A stretch of 64,000 nt of DNA from Solwaraspora sp. WMMA2065 (GTDB lineage: Bacteria > Actinomycetota > Actinomycetes > Mycobacteriales > Micromonosporaceae): positions 3,596,001 through 3,660,000 of the forward strand of contig NZ_CP128361.1 in NCBI RefSeq assembly GCF_030345075.1, written 5' to 3'. A program made the translations under genes and the position numbers. The notes under the pieces are model-generated. The model ran no database searches, was not told the DNA's origin, and saw only the letters and a list, made by a program, of their open reading frames with translations. Numbering within the stretch: position 1 is the stretch's first letter; every line of letters starts with the position of its first letter. Below, one piece after another: positions 32,492 through 40,487 of this stretch.

Positions 32492-33226
32492 GTGAGTCCG
32501 CGCCGGGTCGATCCGCAGCTGGCCGCCGCCCTGCTCGAAGCAGCCGCGCGGCTGCTGGCCGAAGGGGGCACGGCCGCGCTGACCACCCGCCGGCTGGCCG
32601 CCGAGGTCGGCACGTCGACCACCGTCGTCTACACCTACTACGGCGGGATGGACAACCTGGTCCGGGCGATGGTGCACGAGGGCTTCGCCCGGCTGCACCG
32701 GCGGATGGCGACCGTCCGGGCCACCAACGACGCCGTGGCCGACGTGATGGCGCTCGGGTACGCGTACCGCGCCAACGCCCTCGACCACCCGCAGCTCTAC
32801 CTGGTCATGTTCGGCAGTTCGGCACTCGGCGGGTTCGCCCTCGGCGAGGGTGACCGCCAGCACGGCCGGTACACCCTGGAGCCGCTGGTCGACGCCGTGT
32901 CCCGGGCCATTGAGCAGGGCCGGTTCCGACCGGCCGATCCGCTGCTCGTCGGGCAGACCATGTGGATCGCGTTGCACGGTCTGGTCGCCCTCGAACTCGG
33001 CGGCTACCTGATCGACCCGTACGACGCCGACCTGTGCTTCGAGACCCAGTTGCGCTCGCTGATGGTGGGCGCCGGCGACAAACACGAAGCCACCATGATC
33101 TCGCTGGCTCGGGCCCGCCGCCGCCGACCGCCACGGCCGGCGTCGGCGTCGGCACCTGCGTCGGCGTCTGCGTCGGCGAGCCAGAAAGACAGCGCCCTGA
33201 GCAATACCGGAGAAGTAACACCCTGA
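32492..33226 (+). CDS. TetR-family transcriptional regulator
   Basis: The 244-residue protein has a TetR helix-turn-helix at its N-terminus: LLEAAARLLAEGGTAALTTR, then RLAAEVGTSTTVVYTYYGG. The C-terminal ligand domain (about residues 70-200) is typical, with a DNLVRAMVHEGFARLHRR start and a MVGAGDKHEATM end. A low-complexity Ala/Ser tail (SASAPASASASAS) follows, encoded by repeated GTCGGCGTC units, and may vary in length between strains. It begins with GTG. It very probably controls the divergent oxygenase gene, and perhaps itself, through the repeat array at 32412-32456. The ligand may be an aromatic compound, but this is not shown. Confidence 0.85.
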   Translation: MSPRRVDPQLAAALLEAAARLLAEGGTAALTTRRLAAEVGTSTTVVYTYYGGMDNLVRAMVHEGFARLHRRMATVRATNDAVADVMALGYAYRANALDHPQLYLVMFGSSALGGFALGEGDRQHGRYTLEPLVDAVSRAIEQGRFRPADPLLVGQTMWIALHGLVALELGGYLIDPYDADLCFETQLRSLMVGAGDKHEATMISLARARRRRPPRPASASAPASASASASQKDSALSNTGEVTP

Positions 33227-33362
33227 GCAACGGCGGAGAAGCACCACGAATTGGCAAATGTGATGCTCATCGGGGGACGTGAAGGTCCCTGCGATGGATG
33301 CGCATCCAGCCCTGCGAAAACGCCCAGGATCGCCAACTCGACACTGCCGAAGGACGCCGCTG

Positions 33363-34904
33363 ATGAACGAATTCGATTATCTGGTGGTCGGAGCCGGGTC
33401 CGCCGGAGCCGCACTCGCCGCCCGCCTGAGCGAGGACCCGCAGCGCAGGGTACTGCTGCTGGAGGCGGGTCCGGACTACGCCACCGTCGCCGAGACACCG
33501 GACGAGATCCTCGACGGCAGTGCCATGTCGATGTCCACGTACGACTGGCGCTTCAAGGCCGAAATCACCGACCGCCGGCGCATCATCTTCCCGCGCGGGA
33601 AACTGACCGGTGGATCGTCTGCGGTCGGCGCGACCATCGCCCTGCGTGGCACGCCGAACAACTTCGACGAATGGGCGTCGATGGGCAATCCGGCGTGGGC
33701 CTGGAACGAGGTCCTGCCGTACTACAAGCGACTCGAGAACGACCTGGACTTCGACAATGAGTACCACGGTCAGGGCGGTCCGATCCCGATCCGCCGGTGG
33801 CGGCCCGACGAGCTGGCCCCGGTGCAGCACGTCTTCCACGAGGCCGCTCTCAAGGCCGGCTTCCCCGACGTGGAGGACCACAACCACCCCGAGGCCACCG
33901 GGGTCGGTCCCATCCCGTCGAACCGCAACGACACCCGTACCCGGTTCTCCACCGCGATGGGCTACCTGGGCATGGCCCGCGGCCGGGCGAACCTGACCAT
34001 CTACTCCGGCGCGCAGGTCAACCGGGTGCTGTTCACCGGGACCCGGGCGCACGGCGTGGAGGTCACCAACCCGGCCGGCGGCACCGAGGAGATCCACGCC
34101 CGCAACGTCGTGCTGGCCGCCGGAGCGGTCAACTCGCCGACGATCCTGATGCGCTCGGGCATCGGTCCGGCCAGCGATCTGCGCCGGCTCGGCATCGACG
34201 TGCTCCTCGACCGCCCCGGGGTCGGCGGCACCCTGATCGACCACCCGCGCACCGGCGCGTTCATGGTGCCGAAGGAGGGCACGTTCGACCCGCAGGACGC
34301 ATTCCTGCAGACCATGGTGCGCACCACCGCACCGGGCTCGGACGAGTTCAACGACCTGCAGTACTACATGATCAATCACTTCGATCTGACGCTCTTCCCC
34401 GAGCTGCAGATGCTCGCCGCGGCGAAGACGATCTTCGGGGTGATGGTGGTGCACCAGCGGCCGCAGTCGAGGGGACGCCTGGTGCTCGCCTCGGCCGACC
34501 CGACGTCACCGCCGGACATCGACCTGAACTTCCTTGCCACCGAGCAGGACATCAAGATCCTGGTCGACGCGGTCCGCACCTGCTGGCAGCTGATGCAGAC
34601 CCCGGGCATCGTCGACCGCGGCGACCGGTTCGTCGTCCTCGGCGAGGAGATGGTCTCCGACGACGACATCCTCGGCCACTACGTCCGGCTCAGCCTGGAC
34701 AGCGGCTACCACCCGGTCGGCACCACCCGGATGGGCACCGCCGACGACGCCGACGCCGTCGTCGACGAAGGGCTGCGGGTGCACGGCACGGACAATCTGT
34801 ACGTGGGCGACGCCTCGGTCATGCCGTCGATCGTCAACTGCAACACCAACCTGACCTCGATCATGATCGGTGAGCGGCTCGCCGACTGGCTGACGGCCTC
34901 CTGA
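33363..34904 (+). CDS. GMC-family oxidoreductase (choline dehydrogenase-like)
   Basis: The 513-residue protein shows the GMC flavin motifs: VVGAGSAGAALAARLSED (G10xG12xxG15), GGSSAVGATIALRGTP, a later AAGAVNSPTILMRSGIG, and the C-terminal NLYVGDASVMPSIVNCNTN. The catalytic His450 is in SGYHPVGT, and the second site is Asn in NCNTN. GMC enzymes oxidise alcohols (choline, aryl alcohols, sugars) with FAD and an electron acceptor. The start at 33363 follows AAGGA. It lies in the phenylpropanoid-type set downstream of the TetR gene and ends at a 16-bp hairpin. An aryl-alcohol substrate is plausible there; choline is the textbook alternative. Confidence 0.9.
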   Translation: MNEFDYLVVGAGSAGAALAARLSEDPQRRVLLLEAGPDYATVAETPDEILDGSAMSMSTYDWRFKAEITDRRRIIFPRGKLTGGSSAVGATIALRGTPNNFDEWASMGNPAWAWNEVLPYYKRLENDLDFDNEYHGQGGPIPIRRWRPDELAPVQHVFHEAALKAGFPDVEDHNHPEATGVGPIPSNRNDTRTRFSTAMGYLGMARGRANLTIYSGAQVNRVLFTGTRAHGVEVTNPAGGTEEIHARNVVLAAGAVNSPTILMRSGIGPASDLRRLGIDVLLDRPGVGGTLIDHPRTGAFMVPKEGTFDPQDAFLQTMVRTTAPGSDEFNDLQYYMINHFDLTLFPELQMLAAAKTIFGVMVVHQRPQSRGRLVLASADPTSPPDIDLNFLATEQDIKILVDAVRTCWQLMQTPGIVDRGDRFVVLGEEMVSDDDILGHYVRLSLDSGYHPVGTTRMGTADDADAVVDEGLRVHGTDNLYVGDASVMPSIVNCNTNLTSIMIGERLADWLTAS

Positions 34905-34932
34905 CCGCCGGCACCGACCGGGGTGACACGAC

Positions 34933-34966
34933 ATGCCCCGCGGGTAGCACGCTACCCGCGGGGCAT
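34933..34966 (+). terminator. Hairpin terminator after the GMC gene
   Basis: Arms 34933-34948 and 34951-34966 pair over 16 bases, with a 2-base gap that opens to a loop of about 4. It sits 29 bases past the GMC stop and before the converging SDR, so it can serve both strands. Confidence 0.8.
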
Positions 34967-34982
34967 CACCGTCGGTACGGGA

Positions 34983-35729
34983 TCAGGACAGCTTCTGCAG
35001 CCCGGCCCCGGTGAGCTCGTAGCCCGGCGCGACCGTCGCGGCGTCCGCCCGGACCAGGTCCACCATCGCGGCACCGGCGATCTGCGGGGTCAGCGGCGGC
35101 CCGATCCGGTTGACGAACTCCTCGGTCGACTTGCCGGCGCGGGCCGCGTACGCCCGTACGGCGGGCAGGCCCACGCCGGTCATCGGCGCGAACCTCGGCA
35201 GCACCGTGGTGAAGGTGATGTCCAGGCCGGCCCGCTTCGCCTCGTCCTGGGCGTAGCCGGTGATGTAGCGCTGAGTCGCCTTGGCACCGGCGTAGCCGCC
35301 GCTGAGCGGCGATCCGCCGAGCACGGCACCGCTGCTGACCACGATCACCCGGCTGCCGGGACGCAGCGGCTTGAGCAGCACCTCGCGCAGCCAGTGGAAG
35401 GTGATCCGCACGTCGGTCTCCCAGTTGACCGAGAACGTCTCCCAGGTCTGCTCCTGCAGCGCACGCATGTGCGGAGTGGCCCCGGCGACCAGGACCACGG
35501 CCTCGGGCTCGTACTGGTCGATCAGGGTGGCCGGGACGGTGGCCTCGCCGGCGTCGGCGATCTCGGGTTGGATCGACCCGGCGCCGTTGGCCGGCACCGG
35601 GAAGTCCATCGCGGTACGGGCCACCGCGATCACCGGCGCACCGGCGTCGGCGAAGGCGGTGGCGACCCCGTGGCCCAGGCCGCGGCTCGCCCCGACCACG
35701 ATCGTGGTCCGGCCCGACATGTCACTCAT
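34983..35729 (-). CDS. Short-chain dehydrogenase/reductase
   Basis: The 248-residue SDR has TIVVGASRGLGHGVATAFADAG (nucleotide loop), VLVAGATPHMRAL (an altered NNAG site), RVIVVSSGAVLGGSPLSGG and the catalytic GYAGAKATQ (Tyr-x-x-x-Lys). The canonical NNAG is replaced by AGAT, as in several SDR subgroups. It starts with ATG after GGAGGA and lies upstream of the GMC hairpin. Its substrate is unknown; a neighbouring reductase role in the aromatic set is plausible. Confidence 0.82.
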   Translation of the reverse strand: MSDMSGRTTIVVGASRGLGHGVATAFADAGAPVIAVARTAMDFPVPANGAGSIQPEIADAGEATVPATLIDQYEPEAVVLVAGATPHMRALQEQTWETFSVNWETDVRITFHWLREVLLKPLRPGSRVIVVSSGAVLGGSPLSGGYAGAKATQRYITGYAQDEAKRAGLDITFTTVLPRFAPMTGVGLPAVRAYAARAGKSTEEFVNRIGPPLTPQIAGAAMVDLVRADAATVAPGYELTGAGLQKLS

Positions 35730-35840
35730 GGTTCCTCCACTGTGTTGATGATGGGTGGATGCTGGATGGTTGCTCCGGCCCGACGCCCCACCGGCCGGTG
35801 GGTGGTGGCCGGTCCGACGCGGGACGGCCGGACAGGCCTA

Positions 35841-35888
35841 CGGCTCCGGCTTCTGGCGAATCCACAGATTCGCCAGAAGCCGGAGCCG
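35841..35888 (-). terminator. Long perfect hairpin after the DUF899 gene
   Basis: The stem pairs perfectly over 22 bases (arms 35841-35862 and 35867-35888) with loop CACA. It lies 18 bases downstream of the leftward DUF899 stop at 35906 and upstream of the SDR start. It is longer than a typical terminator but still the likeliest transcript end. Confidence 0.75.
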
Positions 35889-35905
35889 TCCCGCCCGGAT
35901 CAGGG

Positions 35906-36604
35906 CTACTTTTGGAACCTGGTGCCGTTCCACCAGTTGGCGCCCGGCACCGCCGCGTTCTCCGCGTCGTACCGGTCCTTGTGACGCCACCAGTCCCACG
36001 GGTGCTCGAGCTCGTCCTCGCGCCGGCCGAGGTGGGTGATGTCCAGGTAGTTGTAGAAGTTTTTGAAGATCTCACCACCCCGGTCGAAGATCGAGTAGGT
36101 GAAGTAGACGTCGTCGCCGTCGCGGTAGAATGCGCTGACGCCGGGCGACTCGCCCTGCTCGGTGGAGACCTCGTAGTCGTAGTTGAAGTCGCTGCCGAAC
36201 GACGAGTACCAGGGAATCTCCCAGCCCATCCGGGCCTTGAACGCCTGGAAGTCGGCCAGCGGAGCCCGCGAGATCATCACGAAGGTGGTGTCCCGGGCCC
36301 ACATGTGCGACAGCTCGCCGACGCTGTCAGCCTGCATCGAGCAGCCGATGCATCCCTCCTTGTCGCCCGGGGCGTACATGAAGTGCCGCACGACGAGCTG
36401 GCGGCGCCCCTCGAACAGGTCGAGCAGCGTCAGCGTACCGTTCGGCCCCTCGAAGAGGTACTCCTTCTCCACCTTGACCATCGGGAGATCGCGGCGCTCT
36501 TGGGCAATCATGTCCCGCGCCTTGGTGACTTCCTTCTCTTTCTCCAGCAGCGCTGTGCGTGCCGCCAGCCATTCTTCTCTGGAGACAACTTGCGGAGGGT
36601 TCAT
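35906..36604 (-). CDS. DUF899 (thioredoxin-like) family protein
   Basis: The 232-residue protein matches DUF899: SREEWLAARTALLEKEKEVTKARD, LPMVKVEKEYLFEGPNGTLTL, LVVRHFMYAPG and GCIGCSMQADSVGELS, with a Cys-x-x-Cys pair, and the C-terminal WWRHKDRYD. Members have a thioredoxin-like fold and are thought to be redox-linked, but the function is not established. It starts with ATG and lies leftward of the CoA-ligase gene, separated by 91 bases. Confidence 0.8.
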   Translation of the reverse strand: MNPPQVVSREEWLAARTALLEKEKEVTKARDMIAQERRDLPMVKVEKEYLFEGPNGTLTLLDLFEGRRQLVVRHFMYAPGDKEGCIGCSMQADSVGELSHMWARDTTFVMISRAPLADFQAFKARMGWEIPWYSSFGSDFNYDYEVSTEQGESPGVSAFYRDGDDVYFTYSIFDRGGEIFKNFYNYLDITHLGRREDELEHPWDWWRHKDRYDAENAAVPGANWWNGTRFQK

Positions 36605-36695
36605 CAGATCTCCTCAGAACTTCGGCCGGAACCATCCATGGCCAGAATGACAGGGAACTGGTCGCCGGTACTTCTCCCCGCTTGCCCGGCGCGGA

Positions 36696-38246
36696 CTACG
36701 AGCTGAACGTCCGCTCCTTCAGCCGACGCCGCTCGATCTTGCCCACCGGGGTCCGGGGAATCTGCTCGATGAACTCGATCTGCCGGATCTTCTTGTACGG
36801 CGCCACCTGTTCGGCGACGAACGCCATGAGCTCCTGCTCGGTGGTCGGCTCCTTGGCGACCACGAAGGCCTTCGGGATCTCGCTGGCCTCCTCGTCCGGC
36901 ACGCCGATGACCGCCGCGTCCGCCACCTTCGGGTGGGTCATCAGGACCGCTTCGAGCTCGACCGGGGAGACCTGCTGGCCCTTGTACTTGATGAGCTCCT
37001 TGATCCGGTCGACCAGGAACAACTCGCCGTCGTCGTCGAGGTAGCCGAGGTCACCGGTGTGCATGAACCCGTCCGGCCGGAGCACCTTGCTGGTCACCTC
37101 GGCGGCGTTGAGGTACCCCTTCATCACGTGCGGACCCCGGATCAGGATCTCGCCCCGCTGGTGCGCACCGAGCTGCGCCCCAGTGGTCACGTCGACGATC
37201 CGGCACTCGACATTGGGCGCCGTGCGGCCCACCGACGCGGGCACCAACGGCTCCTCGAGCTGCATGAACGACGTCATCGCCTCGGTGAGGCCGTACCCCT
37301 GGGCGATGTGACAACCGAGACGTTCCCGGCAGAGCCGGGCGATCTCGGGGTCGAGCGCGGCGCCGCCGGAGACGATCGACCGGACCGACGACAGGTCGTA
37401 CCGGTCCGGCAGCGGGCTCCGGGCCAGCAGCACGGCGAGCGTGGGGACAATGTAGAGGCGGGTGATCCGGTGGTCGTGGATCGCCTTGACGTACCCTTCC
37501 GGGTCGAACCGCGGCATCGTCACGATCGTCGCGCCCTGCAACAGGCTGGCGCTCATCACCATGATCAGACCGAACGCGTGGTGGAACGGCGGCATGGCGA
37601 GCACCTTCTCGTCCGCGCCGAGCGGCGTGACCGTCCTGGTCTGCAGCACGGTCGCGACGATGTTGCGGTGCGTCAGCATCACCCCCTTGGGGCGTCCGGT
37701 GCTGCCGCTGGAGTGCAGCAGCGCCGCGACGTCACTCGCCGGGTCGATGGCCACCTCCGGCGCCGGGTCGTCACTGAGCAGCTCCGACAGCGACGTCGCG
37801 CCGTCCGCCGCGCCCATGACCACGATCTCCTCGACCTTGGTACGGGCGGCCAGCGCCGCCGCCTTGGGCACCTCGGACGGTACGGTCACCAACAGCTTCG
37901 CGCCGGCGTCGGTGAGGTGGCCGGCCAGATCGTCGGGCGTGTCGATCGGGTTGAGCACGACGACCGTGCCGCCGGCCAGCGACGCGGCGAGCACCACGAT
38001 CGGATACTCCGGCACGTTCGGCGCGAGCATCGCCAGCACGTCGCCCCGGCGGAAGCCACGGGCGTGCAGCCCGGCGGCCAGCCGACGCACCATCGAGGCC
38101 AGCTGGCGGTACGTGTAGCCGTCGCCACCGGCCACGTCGACCAGTGCCGTACGGTCGCCGTACTGCTCGGCGCGCTGCAGCACGAACGCCGGCAGCGACA
38201 GGTCCGGGATGTCGACGGTCGTCGGCGTCGGAGTGGTGGTGGTCAC
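36696..38246 (-). CDS. 4-Coumarate:CoA-ligase-like acyl-CoA synthetase
   Basis: The 516-residue adenylate-forming enzyme has SSGSTGRPKGVMLTH (AMP-binding loop), YGLTEAM, TGDLGYLDDDGE, DRIKELIKYKGQQVSP and the terminal PRTPVGKIERRRLKE with the catalytic Lys. This is the sequence pattern of 4-coumarate:CoA ligases and long/medium-chain ligases; the surroundings favour a hydroxycinnamate. Such enzymes make an acyl-adenylate and then the CoA thioester. The GTG start at 38246 overlaps the stop of the hydratase/lyase-like gene (GTGA), so the two are translationally coupled, exactly as expected for consecutive steps (ligase then hydratase/lyase). Confidence 0.88.
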   Translation of the reverse strand: MTTTTPTPTTVDIPDLSLPAFVLQRAEQYGDRTALVDVAGGDGYTYRQLASMVRRLAAGLHARGFRRGDVLAMLAPNVPEYPIVVLAASLAGGTVVVLNPIDTPDDLAGHLTDAGAKLLVTVPSEVPKAAALAARTKVEEIVVMGAADGATSLSELLSDDPAPEVAIDPASDVAALLHSSGSTGRPKGVMLTHRNIVATVLQTRTVTPLGADEKVLAMPPFHHAFGLIMVMSASLLQGATIVTMPRFDPEGYVKAIHDHRITRLYIVPTLAVLLARSPLPDRYDLSSVRSIVSGGAALDPEIARLCRERLGCHIAQGYGLTEAMTSFMQLEEPLVPASVGRTAPNVECRIVDVTTGAQLGAHQRGEILIRGPHVMKGYLNAAEVTSKVLRPDGFMHTGDLGYLDDDGELFLVDRIKELIKYKGQQVSPVELEAVLMTHPKVADAAVIGVPDEEASEIPKAFVVAKEPTTEQELMAFVAEQVAPYKKIRQIEFIEQIPRTPVGKIERRRLKERTFSS

Positions 38247-39067
38247 GACTTCGCCTCCGCGCGGCTGTAGGTGCTCAGCCCCGGCTGGTAGGCGCGCTTC
38301 TCGAACTGCTTCAGCGCGACGTTGACCCATTCGTTGCCGCTGAGCCGGGACAGCTCCCAGAGCTTGGCCTGGTCGTAGTCGATGGCAGTCGGCAGGTCCA
38401 TGGTGGTGGTGCGCTCGTAGACCTGCTTGGCCAGTTCCAGGGTGATCGGGTTCTTCTTGGCGATCTTCCGCACGATCCGGTCGGTCTCGGCGTCCAGCTG
38501 GTCGGCCGGAACCGCCTTGTTGACCAGGCCGTACTCCTGTGCCTGCTGGCCGGTCATGGTGTCGCCGGTCAGGATGTAGTAGAGCGCCTGCTTGCGGGGC
38601 AGGTTGTGGGTGGCCGCCCAGGTGGCGCCGCCGGCCGGGAAGATCCCGAAGTTGATTTCCGACAGGCCGAACAGTGCGGTCTCCGACGTCACCGCCAGGT
38701 CGCAAAGGCCGGTGACCAGCAGGCCGCCGCCGAACGCGAACCCGTTGACCTTGGCGATGGTCACCGCCGGGAACGCCTTGAGCCGCTTGAACCAGGTCAA
38801 CGCGATCAGGTTGGTCCGGTAGAACAGCTGCGGGTCGTCGAACGGCTGCAGGAAGCACTCCTCGAGGTCCATCCCGGCGCTGAAGCTGTCGCCGACGCCG
38901 GTCACCACGACCGCCTTGACGTTGCCGGCCGCCTCGATCGTGTCGAGGGCCTGGTTCATGTCCCGGTGCATCTGCGGGTTCATCGCGTTCTTCTTGGCCG
39001 GGCGGTTCATGTAGATGGTGGCCACCGGGCCGTCCATCTCGAGGTTCACGGTTTCCAGCACCATCAT
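38243..39067 (-). CDS. Enoyl-CoA hydratase/isomerase family, hydroxycinnamoyl-CoA hydratase-lyase-like
   Basis: The 274-residue crotonase-family protein has GDSFSAGMDLEECF, then KVNGFAFGGGLLVTGLCDLAV (oxyanion helix) and FGLSEINFGIFPAGG, with the glutamate in SEIN in the position of the lyase catalytic Glu. The following QALYYILTG and the C-terminal YQPGLSTYSR also agree with hydroxycinnamoyl-CoA hydratase/lyase (feruloyl- or coumaroyl-CoA to an aryl aldehyde plus acetyl-CoA). The start is one of two adjacent ATGs after AGAGGGA. It is coupled to the CoA-ligase gene by a 4-base overlap. Together they would convert ferulate or coumarate to vanillin or 4-hydroxybenzaldehyde; an ordinary enoyl-CoA hydratase is the alternative. 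Confidence 0.82.
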   Translation of the reverse strand: MMVLETVNLEMDGPVATIYMNRPAKKNAMNPQMHRDMNQALDTIEAAGNVKAVVVTGVGDSFSAGMDLEECFLQPFDDPQLFYRTNLIALTWFKRLKAFPAVTIAKVNGFAFGGGLLVTGLCDLAVTSETALFGLSEINFGIFPAGGATWAATHNLPRKQALYYILTGDTMTGQQAQEYGLVNKAVPADQLDAETDRIVRKIAKKNPITLELAKQVYERTTTMDLPTAIDYDQAKLWELSRLSGNEWVNVALKQFEKRAYQPGLSTYSRAEAKS

Positions 39068-39474
39068 CTCAGTTCCCTCTTTCCGGTCGGGCAACGAAAA
39101 ATGCGCGCAGTTGACCTTGGCCGCTCGGCCGTACAATCCGGATTTCGACAGTGCAGCCTCCGGTAGGCCCGCCGCGCTACGAGCATCACAAGTACCGATC
39201 CGGCACGCTTCTTTGGTGTTGCCTTGCCCCGATGGTCAGCGAAATCCGATACGGCAAGATTCACCGCACCGCTTGCCGAATATTGCCCACAATCGCCGAC
39301 CGAACTGCAGGGAACGGCATTCTGGGAGAGGACACGCTGGAGCCTGGTCCGCAAGAATTCCGGGATGGTGGTCCGCAGCCCCCGGACCACCCGCAAGGTC
39401 GCGTGACCCGGTCCCGGCTACAGCCGGGACCGGGTCACGCGGTCAGTCGCTGACGTTTCAGGTGAGTCAGGCAG
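39068..39474. other. Non-coding gap of 407 bases
   Basis: No convincing gene. The half nearest 39,070-39,330 is more A/T-rich and should hold the promoter of the leftward hydratase/lyase-ligase operon. The only clear element is the hairpin at 39401-39440. Confidence 0.5.
39401..39440 (-). terminator. Long hairpin terminator downstream of the ChaB/Rho-N gene
   Basis: A 19-bp perfect stem (39401-39419 with 39422-39440; a realistic loop of 4) stands 34 bases past the leftward stop at 39475, correctly placed as its terminator. Confidence 0.75.
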
Positions 39475-39927
39475 TCACTTCCTACGGGCCTTCGCGGTCG
39501 CCCGGGCGTTCGCCTTCTCAATTTCCTTGACCAGTTCGTCCTTGTTCATGTCCTGCGGGTGGTCGATGCCGACCTGGCGCGCCACGTCGTCGAGGTGGCC
39601 TTTGCCGGCGTTGGCGTCGACCCCCTGGGCGGTCTCCCGGGGCCGGCGCAACGACTGGGGCGTGCCCTGGGCCGCCTGCGGATCGGACGGGCCCAGGCTG
39701 TCCTTTGGCTGCCAGTGGTCGCCGACCTTCTCGTGGCTGTGTTTCAACGAGGCGTACGCCGCGCGGTGCGCCCGCGCCGGGTCGCCGTAACTCTCCTCGG
39801 CCGATTCCAGGGTCTTCTTGTAGGTCCGTACGGCCTTGTCGTCGGAGCGGGCGATCGTGCTGGGCACGTCGTCACGCATCTGCTCGGCCTGCTGGTGCTT
39901 GTCGGCCTTCTCCCGCTTGGCGGCCAT
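39475..39927 (-). CDS. ChaB-like protein with Rho-N-type C-terminus
   Basis: The 150-residue, highly charged protein has a ChaB-like core (MRDDVPSTIARSDDKAVRTY, then TLESAEESYGDPARAHRAAYASLKHSHEKVGDHW) and a C-terminal segment (HLDDVARQVGIDHPQDMNKDELVKEIEKA) resembling a Rho N-terminal/SAP-like fold. ChaB is named for a cation-transport regulator, but its biochemical role is unclear; the combination with the second domain is common in actinobacteria. It starts with ATG after GAGGAGG. Confidence 0.75.
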   Translation of the reverse strand: MAAKREKADKHQQAEQMRDDVPSTIARSDDKAVRTYKKTLESAEESYGDPARAHRAAYASLKHSHEKVGDHWQPKDSLGPSDPQAAQGTPQSLRRPRETAQGVDANAGKGHLDDVARQVGIDHPQDMNKDELVKEIEKANARATAKARRK

Positions 39928-40009
39928 CGTTCCTCCTCACGGACGTCGTCTGCGCCGGGGGCGGCACCGAATTTCGCCGTACCACATCCCGTACCCACGA
40001 CGCCGCAGG

Positions 40010-40393
40010 TCATGCCTGTCGTCCCGTCGCCGCGGCGTCGTCGCCGGTGCGACGTCGCCGGCCCCACGGCCACCGGCCATCCAGCTCGACCTCCAGGGAG
40101 AAGCTGAGGAACGTACGCACCGCGACGATCATTGCCAGCACGCCGACGCTCTGGAAGGTCGGCGAGATCGCCACGGTACGGATGATGTCCCCGGCGACGA
40201 GAAACTCCAGCCCGAGCAGGATCGCCCGGCCGATGTCCTGCCGGTACCGGCGGTAGGTCGCCCGCATGTTCCGCTCACGAAACGCGCCTCGCAGGTAGAG
40301 CACCGTGCCGACGACCAGGCCGGTGAGGATGATCAGCACACCGAGGGCGTCAACCGTCGTACCGATGATCAGGACAGCTGTCTCGAAGTTCAT
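40010..40393 (-). CDS. DUF1622 family membrane protein
   Basis: The 127-residue protein has two or three hydrophobic segments (about residues 5-30, 55-72 and 78-95) and the family pattern YRRYRQDIGRAILLGLEFLVAGDIIRTV. DUF1622 proteins are small, widespread inner-membrane proteins of unknown role. It ends in an Arg-rich tail. It lies alone, 82 bases beyond the ChaB-like gene on the same strand. Confidence 0.75.
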   Translation of the reverse strand: MNFETAVLIIGTTVDALGVLIILTGLVVGTVLYLRGAFRERNMRATYRRYRQDIGRAILLGLEFLVAGDIIRTVAISPTFQSVGVLAMIVAVRTFLSFSLEVELDGRWPWGRRRRTGDDAAATGRQA

Positions 40394-40487
40394 CTCTGAC
40401 CACGAAGTCCATCTCGGTCGACGCCCGGTGCATGGTCAGGATAAATCGTGCTATACGCGCACGAAGCGATATTTCAGACTTGGTCTC

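Noticed and set aside
33119-33190. Repeated GTCGGCGTC units at the end of the TetR gene as a regulatory repeat
   Set aside because: They encode a low-complexity Ala/Ser tail in frame and are better explained as coding slippage.
36933-38270. A + strand frame opposite the CoA ligase
   Set aside because: His/Arg/Gly-rich antisense of a motif-complete adenylate-forming enzyme.
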